NCBI GenBank assembly: GCA_947179155.2
Contig: OX359265.1
Coordinates: 55,811,040 to 55,875,039, forward strand
From: Hedera helix
Taxonomy: Eukaryota; Streptophyta; Magnoliopsida; Apiales; Araliaceae
DNA length: 64,000 nucleotides
Direction: 5' to 3'
Shown: positions 11,378 to 23,352 of the stretch, one piece after another
Layout of the letters: every line of letters begins with the position of its first letter
How positions within the stretch are numbered: position 1 is the first letter of the stretch
Position numbers and translations under genes: made by a program
The notes under the pieces: generated by a model
Told to the model about the DNA's origin: nothing
Database searches by the model: none
Seen by the model: only the letters and a program-made list of their open reading frames with translations

Positions 11378-13296
11378 AATTTGCACGTAAACAACATGGG
11401 TCACCCTTTTAGCATTGTTGTCATTTTCCTGTTTTTCGGGTATTACGATCGTTATGTTTCCACATGCAAATTGATTTGGGCGGAAAATCACAGGGATGGT
11501 TCAAATTCATTCTAATTGATTTGTAAGTTATTTTAGGTTGCAAAAAGTCTTTAGGTAATAGAGTATTTTTGAAATTTTAATGTACGTCGTGTCTTTAGGC
11601 ACAAACAATTACGTGTCATCTCTTTGGTATTTTTGCGGACTATATCGAGAGCAACTATTGTAGTAGGCTCTGACTCATGGTATGAGAATGTTTTGTCCAA
11701 TTTCAAGAAAAAAATATAGATGAAAAAATGTTATGGTGATACGATTTAATTGGTGTTATGACAATACTTTTTTATTTGGACTTAGATGGCTCATTTTATA
11801 TTTTTGGATATATATGCAAAAACATTTCTTTTGAATTTTTACATTTTTTTTCCCTCATTGGATCCCACCAAATGGCTTGCAGTACTATCATTTTTCCACA
11901 TGAAATACTGTTCATGGATCCTATTGATCGATGGTTAGAGATACTAGAGGCAAATAAATGCTGTCAAATTTCTCATTCTGTTTTGTCAATAAAAGAAAGG
12001 TGTGTGAGATACTCGAAAACACTATTTTACACAAATTTGAGCCAACTATCGTCAATCAATTAATTGTCAAATCTACCACGAACTAATTTTAAGTTGAGAA
12101 TAAGTAGCACACTAATGTTTGCTTCAAAAAAAAATTATGACTGGATTGAGTATCAATCTTTTTGTATTAATGGTTGAACTCTCAGTTCTATTATGAAACT
12201 GAGAGTCCACAACAGTTTTAGATTTTTTAATCTAAAAATATTGAATAAAATATTGAATACAATACTCAATTGTTATATTAGTTGCACCGTACCTTCAGAC
12301 ACGAGTTATTCTTAGTATATATATAAGATAAAATATAAATTATTTTAAAAGTTGAGGGGTATTTTTGAAAACCATAAAGGCTTTAAAAAATTATTTATAC
12401 GAAGCCTCTTCTCCGACTTTATATATTAGAAGATTATCTTAAAAAGTGAGAAGTATTTTTAAAAAGCAAAAAAATTGGAAACTTATTTACGCAAAGCCTT
12501 CTCTCTTGCTTCCACCCGTTTTGAATTATAATATCATTATTGACTTTCTAAAAGTTAATTTAAATTATTTTCAAATTTAAAATTAATATGATTTATTTAA
12601 AATAATAAATTTTATAACTAATAGTACTTTATGATATTTATAAATATATTGATATAAATTAAATAAATTTATCTCAATTTTAAATTTAAAAATATTTAAA
12701 AATATATATTTTTTAAATTAATATTAATTTTATAATTTAAAATAAAGGAGTATTTTACATAGATATTAGATAGTAACTACTTTCTAGTTGTAACAAGGAA
12801 GTTATAAACATTGGAGAGAATCAGGCATTTGTAGCTCGATAAATTGAGTTGGACGGATACTAGTTGTTCAGGCCCAAGCGATTACAGTCATTTGGGGGCC
12901 CATTTACCCGAGTCTCCTTAGTACTCGTCATCATCAGCAACTCAGCAGTCTCTCGCCTCAAGGCTCATTTCTGCGGGAATGAATGATCAAGCATCAAGCA
13001 AGAACTGATCTTCCAACATATTGCAATCCCATATATAAAAGTAAGTACATCCGTTCCTCTCCTATCTCTATCTCTCTGCATGAATTTAAGAACATCCCAG
13101 TTTTCATCTAATTTACAGTTTTTCTATCCCGATTTCAATTTACACTTGCACTTTATATCTCTCACTAGATCCGATGCTCAAAACTTCATGAACCCTCAAC
13201 ACGAACCCGAGATCAAAATTACACTCTAATCAGAGTTAAAAAAATCTTACACCAATTTAACAAAAATCCTAGATCTAAAAAACTCTATTGTTAGCA
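11378..13296. other. Intergenic region and likely TML 5' UTR/promoter
   Basis: No gene could be supported. A 101-codon open frame at 11758-12063 has no recognisable domain. Two diverged copies of an 80-base phrase ending in AAGCCT occur near 12340-12420 and 12440-12510. The last 300 bases are pyrimidine-rich and probably the 5' leader of TML. A possible donor AAAAGTAAGT near 13037 could mark a leader intron, which is not proven. Confidence 0.45.
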
Positions 13297-15183
13297 ATGT
13301 CCTGTTTAGCTCTGTCTCTACAACCCACGAATGGGTCCGATATCTTGCTCCAAACCCGTGAATGGTTCCCACCCGCCCGAGCCCTCGTGGCGCTCTCCGC
13401 CTTTCGTCAAACCCGGTTCGCTTTTGCCGGTGGCAAGCACCATTCCGCGGAGGATGGCGACACATCACTAGGAGATGACCCACTTGCGGCTTCTAGTGGG
13501 CAAGTCATTGTTGGGGTAGAGAGCCGGTACCGTGTTATTTACAGATTGGTTAATTCAATTTATGTATTGGGGATCACTACTGTTGACGATGATTGTGTGA
13601 ATAATGTGTTTGAGTGTATTAGTATTGTTAATCAGGCCGTAAGTGTAGTTGTAACCGCGTGTCGTGGAGTTGATGTTACCCCTGAGAAACTAAGTAGGAA
13701 GTATGCTGAAATTTACATGGCATTAGATATAGTTTTGAGGGGTGTTAGTAATATTAGGCTAGCAGCAATGCTGGCATCTTTGCACGGGGATAATCTTTCC
13801 AAAATGGTGCACTCTGCTGTACATACGGAGAGTAAGATTAGGGGGGCGGATAGTTGGACTAATGTTGAAATTCATTCTATTGAGCACGAGGCCAGTGTGG
13901 AGTCGTTTTCAAATGCTAGTTTTGAATTGCCTACGGGGCCTTTGGAAGCAGGCGATGAGGTTGCAGCAACACTTGTTTTAACTGGACAGGGTGCGTCTGC
14001 TGAGGCAGATCAGGAGGAAAAAACAGAAGAGGATGAAGTGGAGAAGGATCCATTTGCAGCCAGTGAGAAGCTTAACAAGCCTGAGGAGCTTGTGGGTGGG
14101 TTTAAGAAAGATAAAAAGCAGGCAGGTTCTGATATGTCGAAGGCATTGGCAGGTCTTGACATTACCACATTACCACCAGTGGCGGCCACACAATCAACAC
14201 ACATTGGGGTTGAAGGATTTGAAGGGGAGTATGGTGGTATAGAGTTTGGTCATGATAGTTCCACATTGCCAGAAGATTTTGAAGGGCTCAATCAAGCTTG
14301 GGGCGGTGGTTTGGACGCATCAGAATTTGTTGGGCCGAAGAAAGTTGTGAAATCCCAAGGTCTCGGTGGGCTTGAATTGTTACAAACTAGTGAGGCACCA
14401 AAAGCTGCTGCAGATGATGCTGCCACTCTTGAAAATATTTTGGTGACTAAAAGTGAAATGAAGGGTCATGAGATGTACATATCAGAAGAGATTAGTGCAG
14501 AGTTCAGGGAATCTTTGCTTGCTAGAGTGGGATTGATGGGCACGGTCTACCTTAAGACACTTCCCCCAAAATCTTCTGATGATAAAGAATCTGAGTTTTC
14601 CTTCAAGGTTGATGGTACATATGGCGTGAAGAGATTTGTTATGGAAAGCTCTAGAATCAGTAGCCTTGGGAATGGGATGTTTCACGTGAGGACTGCACCC
14701 TCGACTGAGCCTATACCTATTTTGAAGTATAGCTTTCTACCCAGATCAACTCCACTGCCTTTAAGGGTTCGGTTAATCATACGGCACAGTGGGACTTTAC
14801 TTTCTATGATGATTCAATATGTTTCCAACCCAGATTTGCCAGTCCCACTGAAAGACGTGACATTTATTCTGAAATTACCGATGGACCCAAGACTGTTAAA
14901 GGTTTCACCAAAAGCCATTTTGAATAGGTCAGCGAAAGAATTGAAATGGCATGTTCCAGAGATTTCTCTAAAGGGTAGCCCTAGTAGGTTGAGAGCTAGG
15001 ATGCCTGTGGATTCTAGTGCAGAAGATGTTTTGGAAGAAATTGAGGTTATCGGCTATGTGAAATTTTCTTCCCGAGGCAATAGATCATTGTCCGGGATAT
15101 CTCTGCAGCCTGCTTCCAAGGGTAGCACAGACTTTTATGAGGTTAACCACAGATATGAAAGTGGGGTTCATATGTGCAATTAA
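13297..15183 (+). CDS. TML: TPLATE complex muniscin-like subunit (TML/TCUP)
   Basis: An uninterrupted 628-codon frame. The start is the ATG at 13297 (MSCLALSLQPTNGSDIL); the few upstream in-frame codons begin with TTG and are not used. The N-terminal 190 residues match the longin-like part of TML, with LLQTREWFPPARALVALS and DPLAASSGQVIVGVESRYR. The middle is acidic and probably disordered, with a DPF endocytic motif at residues 251-253. Residues about 395-628 form the C-terminal mu-homology domain (EFRESLLARVGLMG, then HVRTAPSTEPIPILKYS). TML is a subunit of the octameric TPLATE complex (TSET in other eukaryotes), which acts at the plasma membrane in clathrin-mediated endocytosis. Unlike animal FCHo muniscins it has no F-BAR domain, as expected for the plant protein. 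Length agrees with Arabidopsis TML (about 637 residues as I recall). No defect was seen. Confidence 0.95.
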   Translation: MSCLALSLQPTNGSDILLQTREWFPPARALVALSAFRQTRFAFAGGKHHSAEDGDTSLGDDPLAASSGQVIVGVESRYRVIYRLVNSIYVLGITTVDDDCVNNVFECISIVNQAVSVVVTACRGVDVTPEKLSRKYAEIYMALDIVLRGVSNIRLAAMLASLHGDNLSKMVHSAVHTESKIRGADSWTNVEIHSIEHEASVESFSNASFELPTGPLEAGDEVAATLVLTGQGASAEADQEEKTEEDEVEKDPFAASEKLNKPEELVGGFKKDKKQAGSDMSKALAGLDITTLPPVAATQSTHIGVEGFEGEYGGIEFGHDSSTLPEDFEGLNQAWGGGLDASEFVGPKKVVKSQGLGGLELLQTSEAPKAAADDAATLENILVTKSEMKGHEMYISEEISAEFRESLLARVGLMGTVYLKTLPPKSSDDKESEFSFKVDGTYGVKRFVMESSRISSLGNGMFHVRTAPSTEPIPILKYSFLPRSTPLPLRVRLIIRHSGTLLSMMIQYVSNPDLPVPLKDVTFILKLPMDPRLLKVSPKAILNRSAKELKWHVPEISLKGSPSRLRARMPVDSSAEDVLEEIEVIGYVKFSSRGNRSLSGISLQPASKGSTDFYEVNHRYESGVHMCN

Positions 15184-17766
15184 ATAATTAATGATGTCTT
15201 GTTCATGTTTCACTACTTGTGTGTTCCTTCCGTTTTCTATCCATGGGATTTGGAAGTGTATGTAGCATTCTTTGAACTTTTGCCTGTAATTTAGTTCTGT
15301 TTTGGATGAGAAAGTTTTGTGTTTCTTTGTTATCAGCCATTGGTTTCATGTATGAATAGCGAAATTTGTTTCTTGTGCATGTGCTCCTTAAACTTCCCAG
15401 TTTTGACTTATTACCACACTTGTCAATCTTAGATGTACATGTCTCTGCTAACATCAACTGTTCCTGTTGTTTGAAAAAGTGTGGAATATTTTGGTTCTTG
15501 TCAATCCTTACCATTCACAGAATAACATATTACCTTTCCTTTTTGTCGAGGATTATTTTGTAGATCAGAAATGTTATCTTTATGGGCCATACTTATTAAA
15601 ACCATAATGTGTGCTTCGGATGACATTTTTTTCTTTATTCTTTGTTCTCTTTTTAGACAAGTGCTTTGCATGAATTTTGTGTTGCAACTTATCTCTTTTC
15701 CATATCACTTAAGATGATAATTACAATTGTTGAAGGACCATTATATAAAAGTTATCGAAATTTCAACATGTTATGTGAAAAATTATTCAGTGGGCCAACT
15801 CTGCACATGTTAAAATGACAGCATGTGATTGGTCTGGTACACCATGTGGTAATGGCCTATGAGCACTAAATAACTTTACCATGTTCGGTGCTATTTGAAA
15901 GTTGGTTGAAAAAGGACATGTGCTTACAATTACAGAATTTGAAGAATTGAATTTTTAACACCCAACTAAATCAATCTCGTAATTATCTAGAAAATGTTAC
16001 CAGTGAGATTTATTATTAAATGTCAGGGGTCTCTAAATTTTATTTTAGCTATCCGTCCAAGTAAAATGTGCGCTACATAAGGAAATAGCTAAATGCAGTT
16101 TTGCAGTATATTCTGTGCTCCATTGTTCTTTTTTGCCCAATGAGCTATGGGTTCTGTTATTGATTCTATTTGGTTCTAGTGGGCCATGCCTGTTTTGTTT
16201 TAGGTTTTTGAGATGTTAGAAAGGTGGTTTTATAATCAATAGGTGATAGATAATTGGGCTGTCTTTGTTGGAGTTTATGTTTAGAGCATCATTGCAAATG
16301 CTCTGGAGGCATGGAGTGTTTGCCTATTGTACTGGGACTATCTTTCTGTTGTCTATATTATTTTAGACTTCATCATAGCAAGTTGTCTGTGAGTTGGGGC
16401 GGGCTTCCATCGTCCAGTAAAATTCTTATTTGTTTCTGCCTCCTCTGTATGCTTCCTGTGTACATGGCTTCTCTGCTCCTATATATGCAAGTTTGTTTAT
16501 TTAGAAATGCAACAATCAGTTACTTTCTTTTACTCTATCCAATTAATCTATGGTACGAGTTCTGAATTACAATACAATTGTCTGTTTAGCTAGTTACTTC
16601 TGGGATTGATATATAGTTGCAGACAAATTATTAATTAAACTTTTAGGTAATTTATATTTTCACATGGGTTTTTGATATCCTTACATGTTCTCTCCCACAT
16701 AAGAATAAATTAGGCCCCACCTTCATATTTCGTAAGAGGTATCATGAAAAAAATATAACTAAAAAAATACATAGAAGTAGTGCTCTCCCCAACTTTTATT
16801 GCCACGGGCCTCACGGTAGTTCGGAGTCATTGTTCATGAATGTGGCTTAGCTTATTTGGTTTTGCCCTTTGGAATATTTCCCTTACTAGTTTCATGGAGA
16901 ACATTTCAAATGACTCTGTTTTAAAGAATAAAATAGACTTCGAAGACATTTCAAATGACTGTTTTGAAGAATTAAATAGTCTCAGAAGTAACGATTGCTT
17001 CCACTAATATTTCCTCATTTGGCAGCTGGTACATGACATATCACCTATACGTACTTCGTTTTGTTGACTATTTCTTTCGTTTTGTTAATGTTAACAAGTT
17101 TTTTGTTTATTATATTTCCTCTTCATTATGGAGTGTTTATATAATTATCATGTATCCCCCAACTCATTCGTATCTGTTAATAGAAGCTAAGTTATACCTG
17201 TGTTGTATTCATACCTCTGGACATGGTTCAATTCTTAGCATAAATGTATTTAAATAAAGGTGGATATTTAATAAGTATTTTATATCGTTAGCTGTTAATG
17301 CAGATTCATGAATGTAGATGGATGGATAGATAGATAGATAGACAGACAGATTGACAGACACACACACACACAAGCATTTCATTGTTTCTTTGTCCTTCGC
17401 CTGTTCATTTATCAGCCTTAACTTTTTCAAAAACAACAAAGCCAGGCAGAGATCTTTCGGAGTCTAATGAACCCAATTAACAATTTCTTCGAAGTTAACT
17501 TCAATTCAAGTTTCAAGGTTGTAACAAAGAGGGGTATTTCACCATCTTTTTATTTATTTATTTATTATAACATTCTTCTTAAATTTTTAGTATTGCACGG
17601 ATAATAAGTAAATATTTAAATGAAAAGTAATATTTATTTCCTTTTTTTTTTTTTAGACTTGTGAAGGAAAATGTCATTACAACTACTACACAGTCAACTT
17701 TGGTCTGTGTCTACTTTCACGTGGTGCCAATTTTTACTTTTGTCACAAAATGAGTTTTGAAAAGTT
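15184..17766. other. TML 3' UTR and intergenic DNA
   Basis: The first 300 or so bases are a likely 3' UTR. No further gene was recognised. A short diverged tandem repeat (ACATTTCAAATGACT) lies near 16904-16985, and a GATA/GACA/CA compound microsatellite at 17317-17372. Confidence 0.5.
17317..17372. repeat. Compound GATG/GATA/GACA/CA microsatellite
   Basis: Successive blocks of GATG, GATA, GACA and CA repeats. Confidence 0.85.
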
Positions 17767-18046
17767 TGGCGATGTAATAAATTGCTAGGAATATTAATTT
17801 GTTGAGTTAGTTAAACAATAGGGGTAAAATTGTATTTTTCATTTCTGCTTGGGTCGTTAGAGGAGAGAGAAGGGTGGTTAGCTGTATAAGTTCTAACTCT
17901 AGATTGTAATTGAATGAGAATTTTTTGTTCGGTTCTATCTCTTTCTAGAATCCTTTCTCCCTCTAATTATCCCTATCTCAGTTCCTTATTCTTAACCTTA
18001 GATCCAATTTTCATAATTAAGCTCTGTGATTAAGTAGAGCTTTACA
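17767..18046 (+). repeat. 5' LTR of the decayed Ty3/gypsy element
   Basis: About 280 bases starting TGGCGATG. It aligns along its length with 20518-20810, for example TTTCATTTCTGCTTGGGT and CCTATCTC. The two LTRs differ by many substitutions and small indels, so the insertion is old. Confidence 0.8.
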
Positions 18047-18048
18047 AT

Positions 18049-18059
18049 TGGTATCAGAG
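18049..18059 (+). other. Primer-binding site (initiator tRNA-Met type)
   Basis: TGGTATCAGAG two bases after the 5' LTR, the usual plant LTR-element primer site. Confidence 0.85.
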
Positions 18060-18399
18060 TAATTCGATCTTACCCTTATACAATCATTTTTGTTGAACAT
18101 GGTGACTAACAATCAGCGACTTAGCAATCTAGAGAATCATGTGAATGAATATACACAAACAATTCAACAACTATAAGTTCAGCTTTAGAATTCACTTAAA
18201 AATCTCAAGCATAGATTCAATGAAAAATTAGAATAGATGATGAGAGGGTTCGAGACACTATTTTCAATACGAGCACCCAAAAAAATGTTATTACAAGCAA
18301 TTCTGGTAATACATCTGGATCTGTGCTTGGCCTTTTTGATACTGGTAATCAAATTGACAAATATGATAATATTTTTAAGACTATTAACTTTGAGTTCCC

Positions 18400-19040
18400 T
18401 AAATTTGATGGTGCAAACCTTAGATCTTGGATTTGAAAGTGTAATAAGTTGTTTTCCCATCATTTGGTTGCTGAGAATCAAAAGCTTTATTTAGCTACCT
18501 TGCATTTAGATGGTGAGGCTGAAGAGTGGTCTTCTAGTTTCATCCAGGATGGGTAGGAATTATCTTGGGATGGATTTATTGAAGAAATTATTGTTAGGTT
18601 TAGCCCTAAAACTAAGGTTAATCCTATAGGTGAACTTAAGAAATTACTATAAATAAATATTGTGGATGAATACAGAAAAAAAAATTAAAGAACTGAAAAG
18701 TTGGGCTCTAGCTAAAAATCTTGCTTGGAATGAGGCATTTTTTATGGATTCCTTTATTATGAGTGGGTTGAAAGAAGAAATGCTTGGTTAAGAAAGAGTA
18801 GACTGGGTTTTTAGTCTACTGGTACAAGAACTGTCCAAAATAGTGGATTAATACCAACAACCAAGAATGTCCCAGTTCCTGATTCTGGTTGCACTAATCT
18901 AGGTTTATCAAATTTATAAACTCTAATCTCTACCAATTAGGAGGTTGACCAGAGAACATATTTCTGAAAAAAGAAGAAATGGGTGTTTTTCATGTGATGA
19001 GCCTTATTCCTTGGGCCACCAGTGTAAGTTGTGTGGATAG
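18400..19040 (+). pseudogene. gag remnant
   Basis: Reading through stops gives a gag core (LATLHLDGEAEEW) and a zinc knuckle of the C-x2-C...GH-x2-C kind. Stops occur for example at 18436 and 18556. It would have coded for the capsid-like protein of the element. Confidence 0.7.
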
Positions 19041-19223
19041 TACTGGAGACTTGGGCTATCAAGCCCTTACTTTTGTCATTACTAAGTGGATACAGGAAAT
19101 AACTAATCTTTAGGAATCTAATGAAGGTATTAGAGAATTAATAGTACAATTGCAGTTGGACCCAAATTCACTACATGGGTCTCTTTTGTAAATGGAAGGC
19201 AGAAGTTTAATGATACACTGATT

Positions 19224-20500
19224 TTGGGACCTAATGTGGCTTTGAGAGCTAAATTGCTTATTGAGTTTCATGCTTCACCTATTAGGGGGCAATTAGGAAT
19301 TAAAGGGAGTTTAGATAGGATTAGTAAGTATTTTTTCTGGCCCTCTCTCAGACAAGCTGTTGCAAATTTTGTTAACAATGTGATATCTGCCAGCAACAAA
19401 AAAGCATGAGACATTAGTTTCACCTAGGCTCTTACAACTGTTGCCTATTCCAGAGACTCCATAACATGATATATCAATGGATTTTATTGAATGTCTTTCT
19501 AAATCTGCTGGTTTTACAGTCATTTGAGTTGTGGTGAACAGATTAACCAAATATGCACATTTCATACCTCTCAAGCCCCTTTCATAGCTGTTGAGTTAGC
19601 CCCACTATTCATTAACAACATTTACAAGCTATATGGACTTCCTTCAACTGTTGTCTCATATAGAGACAGGATCTTTATCAGCCTATTTTGGCAGTCCTTG
19701 TTTAAATTGGTTGGTTCTAATTTTCTTTTAAGTTGTTCTTATAATCCTCAGATAGATGGACAGACTGGGAGATTAAATTAGGTTCTTAAATGCTACTTAA
19801 GATGTATGGTCTCTCAATGGCCTAATGGTTGGGCATTTTGCCTGACATTAGCTGAATGATGGTATAATTCTCATTACCATAGTAGTATGAAAGCTACTAC
19901 CTTTGAAGCTTTGTATGGTTATCAACCCCCACACCTTAGTTTCCATTAGTATGGTCACTTACATGATCCTGCTACACATTTATTTTGCCAAGATAGAACT
20001 CAGTTGTTACAGTTATTATGCCAAAATTTAATGGCAGCCCAATCAAGGATGAAACAATATGCAAGATAGAAACATAAATAAGAGATCTTTTGAGGTAGGA
20101 GATATGGTCTACTTGCGCATTAAACCATATAGGCAGTCTACATTGGCCCAGACAAGTTTTGAAAAATTGGCTCCCAAGTATTATGGCCCTTCTGAAATAA
20201 AAGATAGGATTAGAGTTGTTGCTTATAGATTGAAATTGCCTACTACTGCTAAGGTTCATCCAGTATTCCATATGTCCCTACTTAAGAAAAAAATTGGTCT
20301 CAAGTGCTTTTCTTCACCAACTTCGCTTACTACTAACGATCATGGTCAATAGTTATGTTGAATAGAAAGTTAGTTAAGAGGAACAATGCAGCAACAATTG
20401 AGGTTCTAGTGCAGTGGTCTAATACTCTTCCATCTGATGTTACCTGGAAAGATTAGGAGCAACTTCATAGTAAGTTCCCAAATTTCAAACCTTGAGGACA
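19224..20500 (+). pseudogene. Integrase and chromodomain-like remnant
   Basis: It retains the integrase zinc-binding region (RISKYFFWPSLRQAV), the first catalytic Asp context (ISMDFIECL), a damaged second Asp context (SYRDR where SDRD is usual) and the C-terminal GDMVYLRIKPYRQ and VHPVFHMSLLKKK. The tail VLVQWSN...DVTW resembles a chromodomain. In-frame stops and a frameshift destroy it. Confidence 0.8.
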
Positions 20501-20517
20501 AGATTCATTAAGGGGGA

Positions 20518-20810
20518 TGGATTATAATAAACAGTAAGGAATATTAATTTGTCGAGTTATTTAGACAATAGGGATAAAATTAAAATTTTCATTTCTGCTT
20601 GGGTTGTTAGAGGAGAGGGAAGGGTGGCTAGCTGTATAAGTTATCTAGCTCTGTATTGTAATTGAATCATGTTGAATGAGAATTCTCTGTCCAATTCTTT
20701 CTCTTTCTAGAACCCTCTTCTCCCTCTAATTCTCCCTATCTCGGTTCCTTGTTCTTAACCTCAGATTTATTTTTCATAATTATGCTATGTGATTAAATAG
20801 AGCTTTTACA
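20518..20810 (+). repeat. 3' LTR of the decayed Ty3/gypsy element
   Basis: Directly follows the polypurine tract. It starts TGGATTATAA, ends CTTTTACA and is similar to 17767-18046. Confidence 0.8.
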
Positions 20811-20934
20811 GGCTCCTCTCATCTCCTCTCCTCTCTTTCTCCGTCAAACTACACTTGCAAACAGGGTGATCTAATATCTTATGTATAAATCTTTCATCTT
20901 GTAATATAGAAAAATAAATTAATTAATTCATGTC

Positions 20935-21454
20935 CAGTGGCGAAGCCAGAAATAAAGTTCAATGGGGTCAAATTTTGAGTCTACAAATAATTTAGTGGGG
21001 GTTCAAGGGCCAAATTTTTAAAATAATTTTATACTTTTGGGTTGTATATATAAAACATTAATTTAATTACAATGATAATATAATAATTGTTAACTCTATA
21101 TATATTTATATGCATGTATATATACACCATATTGACCCATAATAGACTTTATAAAGACAAATTATTTATAAATAATTAATTCTTCAAAAAATAATATAAA
21201 ATAGATTATTAATTAGTTTAAGATGATTATATGAATATACATATATAGAGGAAGTAGGAATTATGTGAGATTGAGACTAAAGTGAGAAAGTTATAAATTT
21301 TTAATTTGACCCCATATAATTAAAAATTTATAAAATTTCAGTGGGATCATTTGGTATATAACATTTACAATTTTAAATTTTTTCCATATATTATAGAACC
21401 AAAATAAATAAATCAGTGGGGTCAATTGACCCCGTAAGTGTGGCTTCGCCCGTG
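20935..21454. mobile_element. hAT-superfamily MITE
   Basis: A 520-bp non-coding element. The left end CAGTGGCGAAGCC pairs with the right end GGCTTCGCCCGTG (11 of 13 positions). Perfect 8-bp target duplications TTCATGTC lie at 20927-20934 and 21455-21462, the length expected of hAT elements. A subterminal phrase TGGGGTCAA/TTGACCCC is also inverted. Confidence 0.9.
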
Positions 21455-21462
21455 TTCATGTC

Positions 21463-22551
21463 TATATCTATCTATCTAGTTCAGGTTGAAGATGGTACTA
21501 ATTAAATTTGATCAATTTCTTTGCATGGTGGACGGTTATCCTCGATTTTGCTTTAGTGGCCGAAATAACTATACGGCTATGGTTGCTTGAGGAGTGTTAA
21601 ATGTATCCATGTATAATTATAACTGTATTTAATATTTATATAATATTAGAGTATTGTATATGGATACTAGACATATATGGATACTAGACATACACAAAAG
21701 ACTTATAACCCGCAGACTGGACTGGCTCGGTCTAAGTCCGACCTGGTCAAAACTTGACTTTGTCAAGGACTGGATTGGTCTGACCCGGCCTGTAGGCCTT
21801 CAATAGACTATTATTTAGACATAAAAGTCCAATCTGGTCCGACTCAACCAAAAGCCTGGCCCGTAGGCCCAGAACAACATGCTAAAAGTCTACTTAGGTG
21901 AGATACATTCAATATACATATATTATACTAAAAAAAAAATTCTTTGTGGCATTAAAATTGATAGTTGATAATAGAATATTTGATATTCTATTTTTATATA
22001 GTTTACTGAAAGTACTTTTTTTTAATAAGGACTAAGAATCGAATGAGTCATGTGAAATTTGGCCCTTAAACTCAAAAGTTAAGATCTAACTTAATTTGAC
22101 AGACTTAATTAACGATCAAAGCCTGTCAAACTGGCATAATCCGACTTATTATACGTGCCTAATGGATACACATCAAGAACTGGTATGAAATATATATATA
22201 TATATATATATAGTCCACCAACTTAATGTTATACATGTCGAAAAATCAAAAATAAGAATATTTCGATATAATCCGTTTTTACGCAGATGCCGGGAATCTC
22301 GTGATTCTCTTATTTTTTCAATGGCCCAGCCATCCGCACCAATTAAGAGGACAGCATCACTAATCATGTCCCGTTGTCGTACGCTATCTTAATCTTTCAT
22401 TCTTGGTAAAGTATTTAATTATGGTGACCGAAATACCCTTAACTTCCAAGGCATGTCGATCATAGCTAGCTTTAATTTCAAGGGCAGTTTCGTCTAACGG
22501 AAACTTAAATTGAGTTGGAACGTGTTTGTGGGTTCCGCTTAATTAATACAA
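21463..22551. other. Intergenic, with dispersed-repeat character
   Basis: 21700-21880 is rich in GGTCCGAC, GACCTGGTC and GGCCTGTAGGCC phrases typical of old repeats. No gene was seen. A (TA)n tract lies at 22189-22212. Confidence 0.45.
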
Positions 22552-23352
22552 TCAAACTCTCGGCATGCAGGTACGCGACGTCGTTACATGAACACTAGCA
22601 TCATCTCTACAGCTAAAAACCTTAAGCACTTCCCAAGAACTTTTCCGGCTAACCGGAACTTTCTTCACAACCTCAAGCGACGGAAATAAAGGAGGCGACA
22701 CGGTGCGTTGGACCTGACGGTTCTTCATATCTCGGAGATCCATCTCGGGTGGAAACTTTACGCTGCCAAACATGATAATATACCACCTAGGTTTTGGTAT
22801 CTTTAGAGTACCATCAAACCTAGATGAACTCCTAGGGTTCCGATGTATATCTGGTGAATCGGAACTCGTGCTTGAGTTTCTACTCAATTTTTGATAATCT
22901 AGAGACCGGCTGTTTCTCATTCGAGTCTTGCTGCTGCTGCTGCTGCTGTTGGATCGATAAGTCTTTAGCTCGGATAATGAATCAGATCGTCGTTGTTGAA
23001 AGTTGTGTAGCTTATGATGATCATTATTATTTGGAGTATCTGGGTTTTGGGTTTGATAAATAGAGGAGGGAGATTGATCATCTTGGTCTTTGAAGGGAAT
23101 GAGCTTACCACAATAGATGATATCTTCTGCATGCGACATATTGGAATTGTGGTTACTTAAAAACTCGAACAGGTCCGATTGTTCGGACGTTGACCGGAGA
23201 TCTTGGAACGGCGACAAGTCTGTTGTATCTGTATCTGTATGTGTATGATGATTATTTTCAGCGGGAGTCAAGGGGAAATCGCTGAGAGAGATTGCCTCCT
23301 CTTCTTCTTCTTCTTGATCTAGGAAAGGAAAGTTATTATTGTCCATTTTCAT
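22552..23352 (-). CDS. Uncharacterised plant protein, DUF1645-like
   Basis: A single-exon frame of 266 codons. The N terminus is acidic (six-Glu run) and the middle is low complexity, rich in Asn, His and Ser with a six-Ser run. Recognisable pieces are FEFLSN, HAEDIIYCGKLIPFKD near residues 74-89, and the basic C-terminal block KPRWYIIMFGSVKFPPEMDL at about 186-205. This layout (FEF, an A-x-x-hydrophobic-G-K-hydrophobic-P motif, Ser-rich linker, then WY-x-x-MFG...P-E-M) is how I remember plant DUF1645 proteins, whose function is unknown. Charge and Ser content suggest a soluble, phosphorylatable protein; that is inference. A TATA-like CTATAAATA lies about 35 bases upstream of the start. Either Met1 or Met3 could initiate. 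No membrane segment or signal peptide is visible. Confidence 0.7.
   Translation of the reverse strand: MKMDNNNFPFLDQEEEEEEAISLSDFPLTPAENNHHTHTDTDTTDLSPFQDLRSTSEQSDLFEFLSNHNSNMSHAEDIIYCGKLIPFKDQDDQSPSSIYQTQNPDTPNNNDHHKLHNFQQRRSDSLSELKTYRSNSSSSSSKTRMRNSRSLDYQKLSRNSSTSSDSPDIHRNPRSSSRFDGTLKIPKPRWYIIMFGSVKFPPEMDLRDMKNRQVQRTVSPPLFPSLEVVKKVPVSRKSSWEVLKVFSCRDDASVHVTTSRTCMPRV

Larger units (their letters stand above)
17767..20810 (+). mobile_element. Decayed Ty3/gypsy chromovirus-like element with most of pol deleted
   Basis: Two similar LTRs lie at about 17767-18046 and 20518-20810, both ending in GAGCTTT(T)ACA. They flank a primer-binding site TGGTATCAGAG (18049-18059, initiator tRNA-Met type) and a polypurine tract AAGGGGG ending at 20516. 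Inside is a gag with a retrotransposon-gag core (18400-18780) and a CCHC knuckle (18985-19030, CFSC...GHQCKLC). This is joined almost directly to integrase (19250-20010) and a chromodomain-like tail (about 20355-20490). Protease, RT and RNase H are absent. Many in-frame stops interrupt every part. No matching target duplication was found, so one end may have been altered. The element is non-functional. Confidence 0.85.

Noticed and set aside
11031..11491. Several long overlapping open frames on both strands
   Set aside because: They are translations of the AAT/ATT microsatellite (poly-Asn, poly-Ile, poly-Tyr) and not genes.
11758..12063. 101-codon plus-strand open frame
   Set aside because: No recognisable motif, no flanking gene structure, AT-rich; likely chance.
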